Source: JAIRTY01 sp050257395
Lineage (GTDB): Bacteria > Actinomycetota > Actinomycetes > Streptosporangiales > Streptosporangiaceae
Assembly (NCBI GenBank): GCA_050257395.1
Contig: JBLMWU010000134.1
Coordinates: forward strand, 1 to 29,523
Direction of reading: 5' to 3'
DNA: 29,523 bases
Both the position numbers and the translations under genes were made by a program. The notes under the pieces are model-generated. The model ran no database searches. It saw only the letters and a program-made list of their open reading frames with translations, and was not told the origin of the DNA. Below are positions 23,262-29,523 of this stretch, piece by piece. Position 1 is the first letter of the stretch. Every line of letters begins with the position of its first letter.

Positions 23262-25960
23262 GCGCTGCCGCATGGATTCCGGCAGCAGCCGCCGTCCTCG
23301 TCGCTGCCGCCGCCGTGGTGAGCCTGTGGCGTGGTGCGGAGCACCACCCGGGCTCTGTCCGGCATGCCTTCCGGTGGTTCGCGGTGGCGGCGGTCTGCTG
23401 GGCTGCCGGGCTGGCGGTCAGGCAGCTGACAGCGCCCGGCCCGGCAGGATCGCTCACCATCGCGGACCTGCCCCAGCTGGCGGCGCTGGCAGCCGCCGCG
23501 GCCGGGTTGCGGGAGCTGGCGAAGGCGCCTCCGCCCGCTGGCCGCGAGCCCGGGCCGGCCGGCGCCGGCCGGGGCGGCCTGGTCGCCCGCGCCGCCGACA
23601 GCTACCTCATCGCCGCCGCGCTCTTCCTGATCGGCTGGGTGACGGTCTTCGCGGCTGACTACGCCCGGTGGGACGAGGGCGCCGGCGTGTTCGCGGCTGA
23701 GATCATCCACCCGCTCGCCGGCGTGCTGGTGCTCGGCTGGGCGCTGCCGCTGGCGGTGACGGCGGGCCGCCGGGCGGCCGCTCCCTGCCTCGCGATCCTC
23801 GCCGCCACCGCGAGCGACTCCCTGGACGTGGCCGCCCGGGTGAGCGGCGGGCGGCCCGGGCTGGCGGCCCAGCTGCTCCTGCTCGCCGCGGCCGGCCTGC
23901 TGGCGCTCACCCCGCGGCCGGCCGGGAGCGCCCGGCCGGCCGCCCGGCTGCCCCGGGTGCTGCCCGTCATCCGGGCGGCTGCCGAGCGCGGCGCGGGCGG
24001 CCCGCTGCTGACGGCGCAGGACCGGTCCGGCCCGGCCATGCTGGCGGCGAGCGCGGCGACGGCCGCCGCGCTGGCCGTCATGATCTGGGGGCTGGCGGGC
24101 AGCCCCGGCCCCGGGCCGGTGGTGGCGCTGGCCGGCGGGTCGGCGGTGCTGGCGCTCGCGGTCCGGGCCGCCGGGCTGGCCCGGCAGCAGCGGGGCGCGT
24201 CGCAGGCCTGGCAGGAGGGCGGCCGCCAGTTCCGGGAGCTGGCGGAGCGGACCAGCGACGCCGTGCTGGTGTGCGATCAGGACGGGGTGATCAGGTACGC
24301 CAGCCCCGCCGTGGCTGATTACGGGTACGCCCCCGAAGACCTGGCCGGGGTGCCGCTGGCGGACCTGCTGCACCCCGAGGACCGGCCCGGCGGCGTGCGG
24401 GCCGCCCGGGCGGCGGCGGCCGGCACCGGGCCGGCGGCCGCCCGGTACCCGTGCCGGGTCCGGGCCGCGGACGGCACCTGGCGGCACGTGCAGGGGACGG
24501 TGTCGCGGTACCGGGAGGTGGCCGGGCCCGGCAGGCTGCTGGTCACCGCCCGCGACGTGAGCGACCAGGTGGCCCTGCGCCGCCAGGTCGCCCACCTGAC
24601 CTTCCACGACGGGCTGACCGGGCTGCCGAACCGCGCCTACATCGAGGACCGGGCGCGGGCGGCGCTGAGCGAGCCGCGGCCCCCGGCCCGGGCCGGGTCC
24701 GGGGTGGCCGGCATCGTCCTGCTCGACCTGGACGGCTTCACCGCGGTCAACGACTCGGCCGGGCACAGCGCCGGGGACCTGATCCTGGCGCAGGCGGCCC
24801 GGCGGCTGCGCGCGGTGGTGCCCCCGGATGACACGGTGGCGCGCTGGGGCGGGGACGAGTTCGCGGTCCTCATCGAGAGCAGCACCTCCGCCCGGGAAAT
24901 CATCGACATCGCGGGCCGGCTGGCCGCCAGCATCAGCGCGCACGCCTTCCGGGTCGGCGACCGGGAGCTGTCCCTGACCGCCAGCCTGGGGGTGGCACTG
25001 GCCGACGGCAGCCCGCCCGGGTACGTGTGGCGGAACGCGGACGTGGCCATGTCGCGGGCCAAGGACGCCGGCGGCGGCCGGGTCGAGGTGTACGCCCCGG
25101 ACGCCGGCACCGTGGCCGCGGCGCGGCCCGCGCTCGCGGCGGGCCTGCAGCAGGCGATCGCGGGCGGCCATCTCGCGCTGACCTACCAGCCGGTGGTGGA
25201 GCTGGCCACCGGCCGGGTGGCCAGCGCGGTGGCAGGGGTGCGGATGACCCGGGGCGGCGCCGGGGCGCCCGCGGCCGACCTGCTCGCCGCGGCGGAGGCG
25301 TCCGGCCTGATCGTGCCGCTGGGCGACTGGGTGCTGCGGGAGGCTTGCGCCGAGGCCGGCCAGTGGCACCAGGCGGGGCTCGGCGCCGGGGTGTGGGTGA
25401 AGGTGCCGCCGGCCCAGGCGGTCGCGCCCAGGTTCGCGGACTCCGTGCTGGCGGCGCTGGCCGCCAGCGGCCTGCCGCCGGCCGCGCTGACCCTGGAGGT
25501 CACCGAGCGCGATCTCGTGCACGGGGGCGGCACCCTGCTGCCGGGGCTGGCCGAGGTGCGGGCGCAGGGTGTCCGGCTGGCGATCGGCGACTTCGGCACC
25601 GACTACGCGTCCCTGTCCTACCTGCGCCGCCGCCCGGTGGACGTGGTCACCATCGACCCGGGGTTCGTGGCCGGCCTGGGCACCGACGCCGAGCTGGCCA
25701 AGCTGGTGGAGGCGATCGTCCGGGTGGGGCGCGACCTCGGGATCGAGGTGGTGGCGGCCGGCATCGCGGAGCCCGGGCAGCTCGCGCTGCTGCGCGCCAT
25801 GGGCTGCCAGTTCGGCCTGGGCGAGCTGGTGGCCCCGGCGGTGGCGGCGCGCGGGCTGGGTGCCGTCCGGGGGCTGCCCCCGGCCGCGCCGGCCGCGGGC
25901 GGCCAGTCGGCTGCCGAGACCATCGTTCCGCATACTGAGACGAAATTGCTCTCAAGTTGA
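23258..25960 (+). CDS. Membrane PAS-GGDEF protein with degenerate EAL domain
   Basis: Protein of 900 residues. The N-terminal half has about eight hydrophobic segments (5-23, 39-56, 73-88, 114-133, 148-168, 174-186, 202-218, 262-305). A PAS domain (about 322-440, FRELAERTSDAVLVCDQDGV) follows, then a GGDEF domain starting DGLTGLPNRAYIE with active site GGDEF (531-535). The inhibitory RxxD is absent (PPDD). The EAL-like domain (about 620-865) has lost nearly every catalytic residue. EAL reads Val-Ala-Gly (659-661), the Asn becomes Lys715, DDFG becomes Gly-Asp-Phe-Gly (777-780), the catalytic Lys becomes Thr (VVTID), and the GVE Glu and C-terminal Gln are gone. It should make c-di-GMP but not hydrolyse it. 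The EAL part may bind a ligand or partner. Start ATG 23258 depends on the coupled short ORF. Its stop overlaps the ilv promoter. Confidence 0.92.
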   Translation: MSAAAWIPAAAAVLVAAAAVVSLWRGAEHHPGSVRHAFRWFAVAAVCWAAGLAVRQLTAPGPAGSLTIADLPQLAALAAAAAGLRELAKAPPPAGREPGPAGAGRGGLVARAADSYLIAAALFLIGWVTVFAADYARWDEGAGVFAAEIIHPLAGVLVLGWALPLAVTAGRRAAAPCLAILAATASDSLDVAARVSGGRPGLAAQLLLLAAAGLLALTPRPAGSARPAARLPRVLPVIRAAAERGAGGPLLTAQDRSGPAMLAASAATAAALAVMIWGLAGSPGPGPVVALAGGSAVLALAVRAAGLARQQRGASQAWQEGGRQFRELAERTSDAVLVCDQDGVIRYASPAVADYGYAPEDLAGVPLADLLHPEDRPGGVRAARAAAAGTGPAAARYPCRVRAADGTWRHVQGTVSRYREVAGPGRLLVTARDVSDQVALRRQVAHLTFHDGLTGLPNRAYIEDRARAALSEPRPPARAGSGVAGIVLLDLDGFTAVNDSAGHSAGDLILAQAARRLRAVVPPDDTVARWGGDEFAVLIESSTSAREIIDIAGRLAASISAHAFRVGDRELSLTASLGVALADGSPPGYVWRNADVAMSRAKDAGGGRVEVYAPDAGTVAAARPALAAGLQQAIAGGHLALTYQPVVELATGRVASAVAGVRMTRGGAGAPAADLLAAAEASGLIVPLGDWVLREACAEAGQWHQAGLGAGVWVKVPPAQAVAPRFADSVLAALAASGLPPAALTLEVTERDLVHGGGTLLPGLAEVRAQGVRLAIGDFGTDYASLSYLRRRPVDVVTIDPGFVAGLGTDAELAKLVEAIVRVGRDLGIEVVAAGIAEPGQLALLRAMGCQFGLGELVAPAVAARGLGAVRGLPPAAPAAGGQSAAETIVPHTETKLLSS

Positions 25961-25985
25961 CTCGGCTGCCCGGCGTGGGCAGACT
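25957..25985 (+). promoter_or_regulatory. ilv operon promoter TTGACT-N17-CAGACT
   Basis: The -35 TTGACT (25957-25962) and the -10 CAGACT (25980-25985) are separated by exactly 17 bases. The -35 overlaps the TGA of the GGDEF gene. Transcription would start about 7 bases after the -10, that is at or beside the GTG (25992) of the leader peptide, so the leader peptide mRNA would be leaderless. CAGACT is a moderate -10; the spacing and position carry the case. Confidence 0.6.
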
Positions 25986-25991
25986 GGATGA

Positions 25992-26039
25992 GTGCCATCA
26001 GGCCTGATTCTCGTACTTGACAGGCGCGCGGGACGCTGA
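25992..26039 (+). CDS. ilvB attenuation leader peptide (LILVL)
   Basis: GTG 25992 to TGA 26039 encodes MPSGLILVLDRRAGR (15 residues). It contains five consecutive regulated residues, Leu-Ile-Leu-Val-Leu, at codons 26004-26018, matching the products of the operon. The codons used include ATT, GTA and CTT, which are rare in this G/C-ending genome and would sharpen stalling when the charged tRNAs are scarce. No ribosome site precedes it; the promoter position implies a leaderless start. The codons after the regulatory run (AGG to GGA) form arm 2 of the antiterminator. Another frame from ATG 25988 has no branched-chain run and was rejected. Confidence 0.8.
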   Translation: MPSGLILVLDRRAGR

Positions 26040-26059
26040 CCGACCGGTCACCCGCGCGC
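26024..26059 (+). promoter_or_regulatory. ilvB antiterminator hairpin
   Basis: GCGCGCGGG (26024-26032, within the leader peptide codons) pairs perfectly over 9 bp with CCCGCGCGC (26051-26059). An inner stem TGACC/GGTCA (26037-26041, 26046-26050) stacks inside it. If a ribosome stalls on the Leu/Ile/Val codons this fold can form and take the arm needed by the terminator. If it runs on to the TGA at 26037 it covers the first arm and blocks the fold. Confidence 0.75.
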
Positions 26060-26094
26060 TCCCCTCGGCTGCCTTCGGGCGCGGGGGGTTTTTT
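26051..26094 (+). terminator. ilvB attenuator terminator
   Basis: CCCGCGC (26051-26057) pairs with GCGCGGG (26079-26085); three G and then six T (26089-26094) follow, the only T run of this kind noticed in the window. The first arm is shared with the antiterminator, so the two folds exclude each other. It lies 44 bases before the ilvB ATG. Confidence 0.8.
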
Positions 26095-26138
26095 GTTGCC
26101 AGCCTTCCGATACGCAGCGCAGATGAGGAAGCACTCTG

Positions 26139-28109
26139 ATGACTGACCCGACCAGCACGGCGGCCGGCCCGCACCCCGGGCCGGCGCGGCGCGGCGCCAG
26201 GGGCGCCAGCCCCACGCCGCGTGACCTCGCCGCACGGACGGCGGCACGCGAGACGGCCGCCCCGGCGCGCTACCCGCAGCCGGCCTCCCCAGCCCCGGCG
26301 GCTGGCCCTGTCCAGCTCACGGGCGCCCAGGCGCTCGTGGCCGCGCTGGAGAAGCTCGGTGTAGACGTCATCTTCGGCATCCCGGGCGGTGCCATCCTGC
26401 CGGCCTACGACCCGCTGTTCGACTCCGCCAGCGTCCGGCACATCCTGGTCCGGCATGAGCAGGGCGCGGGCCACGCGGCGACCGGCTACGCCCAGGCGAC
26501 CGGCCGGGTGGGCGTGTGCATGGCCACCTCCGGCCCGGGTGCCACCAACCTGGTCACCCCGCTGGCCGACGCCTACATGGACTCGGTGCCGGTGGTCGCC
26601 ATCACCGGCCAGGTGTCGACCAGCCTGATCGGCACCGACGGGTTCCAGGAGGCGGACATCTCCGGGATCACGCTGCCGGTCACCAAGCACAACTTCCTGG
26701 TGACCAGCGCCGACGACATCGCCAGGACGCTGGCGGAGGCGTTCCACGTCGCCGCCACCGGCCGCCCCGGCCCGGTGCTGGTGGACATCGCCAAGGACGC
26801 GCTGCAGGCCACCACGACCTTCCGCTGGCCGGTCCCGTTCGACCTGCCCGGGTACCACCCGGTCACCCGGCCGCACTCCCGCCAGGTGCGGGAGGCCGCC
26901 AAGATGATGGTCGAGGCCCGGCGGCCGGTCCTGTACGTCGGCGGCGGCGTGATCAAGGCCGGCGCCAGCCAGGAGCTGATCGAGCTGGCCGAGCTGACCG
27001 GCATGCCGGTGGTGACCACGCTGATGGCGCGCGGCGGCTTCCCCAGCAGCCACCGGCAGAACCTGGGCATGCCGGGGATGCACGGCACGGTCGCGGCCGT
27101 AGGCGCGCTGCAAAAGGCCGACCTGCTGATCGCGCTCGGCGCGCGGTTCGACGACCGGGTGACCGGCCGGCTGGACACCTTCGCCCCGGACGCGCTGGTC
27201 GTGCACGCCGACATCGACCCGGCCGAGATCTCCAAGAACCGGCGGGCCGACGTGCCGATCGTGGGCGACTGCAAGGAGGTCATCACCGAGCTGCTGGCCG
27301 CGGTGCGGGCCGAGCACGAGGCGGGCCGGCGCGGTGAGCTGGCTGAGTGGTGGACCCAGCTGGACGCCTACCGGGACACCTACCCGCTCGGCTACACCGA
27401 GCCGGAGGACGGCTCGCTGTCGCCACAGTACGTGATCGAGCGGATCGGCCAGCTGGCCGGGCCGGAGGCGATCTACGTGGCGGGCGTGGGCCAGCACCAG
27501 ATGTGGGCAGCCCAGTTCATCTCGCACGAGAACCCGGGCCACTGGCTCAACTCGGGCGGCCTGGGCACGATGGGCTACGCCGTGCCGGCCGCCATGGGCG
27601 CCAAGGTGGGCTGCCCGGAGACGGCGGTCTGGGCGATCGACGGCGACGGCTGCTTCCAGATGACCAACCAGGAGCTCGCCACCTGCGCGGTCGAGGGCAT
27701 CCCGGTCAAGGTCGCGATCATCAACAACGGCAACCTCGGCATGGTCAGGCAGTGGCAGACGCTGTTCTACAACGAGCGCTACTCCCACACCGACCTGGAC
27801 CGGGCCGCCAGGGCCGGGGACCCCGCGGCGGTGGCCATGGAGCCGGCGGCCGCGCCGCCGGGCGGCACCCGCATCCCGGACTTCGTCAAGCTGGCGGACG
27901 CCTACGGCTGCGCCGGGCTGCGGTGCGAGGACCGGGCCAGCGTGGACGCCGTCATCGAGGAGGCCATGAAGATCGACGACCGGCCGGTCGTGATCGACTT
28001 CGTCGTCCACCGCGACGCGATGGTGTGGCCGATGGTCGCGGCCGGCACCAGCAACGACGACATCAAGGTGGCCCGCGACATGGCCCCGGACTGGGACGTG
28101 ACCGAATGA
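26139..28109 (+). CDS. ilvB: Acetolactate synthase large subunit
   Basis: Thiamine-diphosphate enzyme of 656 residues. It joins two pyruvates, or pyruvate and 2-oxobutyrate, in the first common step of valine, leucine and isoleucine synthesis. Catalytic Glu107 lies in RHEQGAGHAATGYA. The FAD/middle domain follows. The diphosphate/Mg motif begins at GDG (502-504) and ends at NN (IINNGNLGM). The first 57 or so residues are an Ala/Pro/Arg-rich extension before the conserved QLTGAQALVAALEKLGVD. A short Ala/Pro-rich insert (DPAAVAMEPAAAPPGG) lies near residue 570. ATG 26139 has GAGGA 9 bases upstream. The gene ends in ATGA shared with ilvN. Control is by the attenuator just upstream; valine feedback comes through IlvN. 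Confidence 0.97.
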   Translation: MTDPTSTAAGPHPGPARRGARGASPTPRDLAARTAARETAAPARYPQPASPAPAAGPVQLTGAQALVAALEKLGVDVIFGIPGGAILPAYDPLFDSASVRHILVRHEQGAGHAATGYAQATGRVGVCMATSGPGATNLVTPLADAYMDSVPVVAITGQVSTSLIGTDGFQEADISGITLPVTKHNFLVTSADDIARTLAEAFHVAATGRPGPVLVDIAKDALQATTTFRWPVPFDLPGYHPVTRPHSRQVREAAKMMVEARRPVLYVGGGVIKAGASQELIELAELTGMPVVTTLMARGGFPSSHRQNLGMPGMHGTVAAVGALQKADLLIALGARFDDRVTGRLDTFAPDALVVHADIDPAEISKNRRADVPIVGDCKEVITELLAAVRAEHEAGRRGELAEWWTQLDAYRDTYPLGYTEPEDGSLSPQYVIERIGQLAGPEAIYVAGVGQHQMWAAQFISHENPGHWLNSGGLGTMGYAVPAAMGAKVGCPETAVWAIDGDGCFQMTNQELATCAVEGIPVKVAIINNGNLGMVRQWQTLFYNERYSHTDLDRAARAGDPAAVAMEPAAAPPGGTRIPDFVKLADAYGCAGLRCEDRASVDAVIEEAMKIDDRPVVIDFVVHRDAMVWPMVAAGTSNDDIKVARDMAPDWDVTE

Positions 28110-28684
28110 GCATCCATTCCCGCAGGGGTGATCAGGACTCAGGCGCCAGCAGGCACACGCTGTCGGTGCTGGTGGAGAACAAGCCGGGCGTCCTCGTCCG
28201 GGTGGCCGGGCTGTTCGCGCGGCGCGGCTTCAACATCGACTCGCTCGCGGTCGGGCCGACCGAGCACGAGGAGATCTCCAGGATGACCATCGTGGTCAAC
28301 TGCGCTGATCACCCGCTCGAGCAGGTCACCAAGCAGCTCAACAAGCTGGTCAACGTGCTCAAGATCGTGGAGCTGGAACCGGTCGCGGCGGTGCAGCGCG
28401 AGCTGCTGCTGGTCAAGGTGCGGGCGGACATCGAGAGCCGGTCGCGCGTCCTGGAGATCGTGACCCTGTTCCGTGCCAAGGTGGTGGACGTGGCCCAGGA
28501 CGCGGTCACCGTCGAGGCCACCGGCAACCGCGACAAGCTGGACGCGCTGATCAGGGTTCTGGAGCCGTTCGGTATCAAGGAGCTCGTGCAGTCAGGCATG
28601 GTCGCGCTCGGGCGCGGCGGCAAATCCATCACCGACCGGGCGCTGCGGCCCGTTGACCGTGCCGCAGCCGGCCCGGCCCAGTAA
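28106..28684 (+). CDS. ilvN: Acetolactate synthase small (regulatory) subunit
   Basis: Regulatory subunit of acetolactate synthase (192 residues). It activates IlvB and confers feedback inhibition by valine. The N-terminal ACT domain starts at HTLSVLVENKPGVLVRVAGL (17-36), with RRGFNIDSLAVGPTE following, both characteristic. The C-terminal ALS_ss domain (about 95-175) includes RELLLVKVRAD and EPFGIKELVQSGMVALGRG. ATG 28106 overlaps the ilvB TGA by four bases (ATGA), so the subunits are made in step. The hydrophilic start MSIHSRRGDQDSGAS and a tail of about 20 residues lie outside the domains. The gene ends 16 bases before ilvC. Confidence 0.97.
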   Translation: MSIHSRRGDQDSGASRHTLSVLVENKPGVLVRVAGLFARRGFNIDSLAVGPTEHEEISRMTIVVNCADHPLEQVTKQLNKLVNVLKIVELEPVAAVQRELLLVKVRADIESRSRVLEIVTLFRAKVVDVAQDAVTVEATGNRDKLDALIRVLEPFGIKELVQSGMVALGRGGKSITDRALRPVDRAAAGPAQ

Positions 28685-28700
28685 GACCGAAAGGCAACCG

Positions 28701-29523
28701 ATGGCAGAGATCTACTACGACGACGGCGCCGACCTCGGGGTCATCCAGGGCCGGCACGTGGCCGTGCTCGGATACGGCAGCCAGGGCCACGCGCACGCGC
28801 TGTCGCTCCGCGACTCCGGGGTGGATGTGCGGGTCGGCCTGCCCGAGGGCTCGCACAGCCGGGACGCGGCGGCCAGCGAAGGGCTGCGGGTCGTCACCCC
28901 CGCCGAGGCGTGCGAGGAGGCCGACCTGATCATGGTCCTGGCCCCGGACCACGTCCAGCGCTCGCTGTACGCGGAGGCGATCGCGCCGAGCCTGGTCGAC
29001 GGCGACGCGCTGTTCTTCGCCCACGGGCTGAACATCCGCTACGGCCTGGTGACCCCGCCGCCCGGGGTGGACGTGTGCATGGTCGCCCCGAAGGGCCCCG
29101 GCCACCTGGTGCGCCGCCAGTTCGCGGAAGGCCGCGGCGTCCCGGTGCTGGTGGCGGTGGAGCGGGACGCGACCGGCAACGCCTGGCCGCTGACCCTGGC
29201 CTACGCCAAGGGCATCGGCGGCACCCGGGCGGGCGCGCTGCGCACCACCTTCGCGGAGGAGACCGAGACCGACCTGTTCGGTGAGCAGTCGGTGCTGTGC
29301 GGCGGCGTCTCGGAGCTGATCAAGGCCGGCTTCGACACCCTGGTCGAGGCGGGCTACCAGCCCGAGGTGGCCTACTTCGAGTGCCTGCACGAGATGAAGC
29401 TCATCGTGGACCTCATGTACGAGGGCGGCCTGTCCAAGATGTACTGGTCGGTCTCGGACACCGCCGAGTACGGCGGCTACACCCGCGGCCCGCGGCTCAT
29501 CGACGAGCGCAGCAAGGAAGAGA
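28701..29523 (+). CDS. ilvC: Ketol-acid reductoisomerase (3' partial)
   Basis: NADPH- and Mg-dependent enzyme for the second step of branched-chain amino acid synthesis. The first 274 residues of an expected 330-340 are present, and the frame is open to the window edge. The dinucleotide fold has GYGSQGHAHALSLRDSG (24-40). The loop RVGLPEGSHSRDAAA after strand 2 sets cofactor choice. MVAPKGPGHLVRRQF (127-141), FAEETETDLFGEQSVLCGG with the metal ligands Asp191 and Glu195, and FECLHEMKLIVDLMYEGG belong to the class I (short-chain) enzyme. ATG 28701 has GAAAGG 6 bases upstream. It is the third gene of ilvBNC. No oddities were seen in the visible part. Confidence 0.97.
   Translation, partial: MAEIYYDDGADLGVIQGRHVAVLGYGSQGHAHALSLRDSGVDVRVGLPEGSHSRDAAASEGLRVVTPAEACEEADLIMVLAPDHVQRSLYAEAIAPSLVDGDALFFAHGLNIRYGLVTPPPGVDVCMVAPKGPGHLVRRQFAEGRGVPVLVAVERDATGNAWPLTLAYAKGIGGTRAGALRTTFAEETETDLFGEQSVLCGGVSELIKAGFDTLVEAGYQPEVAYFECLHEMKLIVDLMYEGGLSKMYWSVSDTAEYGGYTRGPRLIDERSKEE

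Noticed and set aside
23102..25933. 943-residue minus-strand open frame opposite the second GGDEF gene
   Set aside because: Antisense shadow with a Gln/Arg/Gly-rich translation and no domain.
25988..26020. Alternative leader ORF ATG 25988 (MSAIRPDSRT)
   Set aside because: It contains a single Ile and no Leu/Val run. The overlapping GTG 25992 frame carries Leu-Ile-Leu-Val-Leu and fits the antiterminator geometry.

Overview
The window is very GC-rich DNA with a strong preference for G or C at third codon positions. It looks like the chromosome of a high-GC actinomycete. The run MetE-like gene - ligA - gatC - gatA - gatB - ilvB - ilvN - ilvC follows the order I know from Mycobacterium tuberculosis (Rv3015c, ligA, gatC, gatA, gatB, ilvB1, ilvN, ilvC). 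A Streptosporangiales-like organism is my inference; nothing here proves the family. No rRNA, tRNA, CRISPR array, transposase or integrase was seen.

Layout. (1) 1-2065: the end of a sugar ABC transporter, with a permease cut by the window edge and an MsmK/UgpC-type ATPase. (2) 2042-3988, minus strand: three overlapping genes (small membrane protein, metallophosphoesterase, ParB-like protein). (3) 4136-5719: a GH13 alpha-glucosidase-like enzyme that probably acts on the sugars imported by (1). (4) 5700-7154, minus: a membrane-anchored SGNH hydrolase. (5) 7155-10461: an accessory stretch with lower GC. It holds a 20-codon ORF, an MFS exporter, its GntR/UTRA regulator and a dense set of inverted repeats. 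(6) 10462-11125: two tandem paralogous one-helix membrane proteins with duplicated 5' regions. (7) 11352-20300: MetE-like protein, ligA, a membrane GGDEF-EAL protein and gatCAB. (8) 20480-25960: an orphan GAF histidine kinase and a PAS-GGDEF protein with a degenerate EAL domain. (9) 25957-29523: the ilvBNC operon, preceded by a complete transcription attenuator; ilvC runs off the window.

How the genes work together. Housekeeping functions (DNA ligation, Glu/Asp-tRNA amidation, branched-chain amino acid synthesis) are interleaved with three signalling proteins, two of them built for c-di-GMP turnover or sensing. The best-supported regulatory device is the ilvB leader. A TTGACT/CAGACT promoter begins transcription about at the GTG of a 15-residue leader peptide containing Leu-Ile-Leu-Val-Leu. 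That peptide overlaps the first arm of an antiterminator, which competes with a terminator ending in six T.

Less certain but worth a second look are the inverted-repeat cluster at 10214-10312, the ATGA-coupled short ORF in front of the degenerate GGDEF-EAL gene, and the 20-residue ORF between the SGNH hydrolase and the MFS gene.
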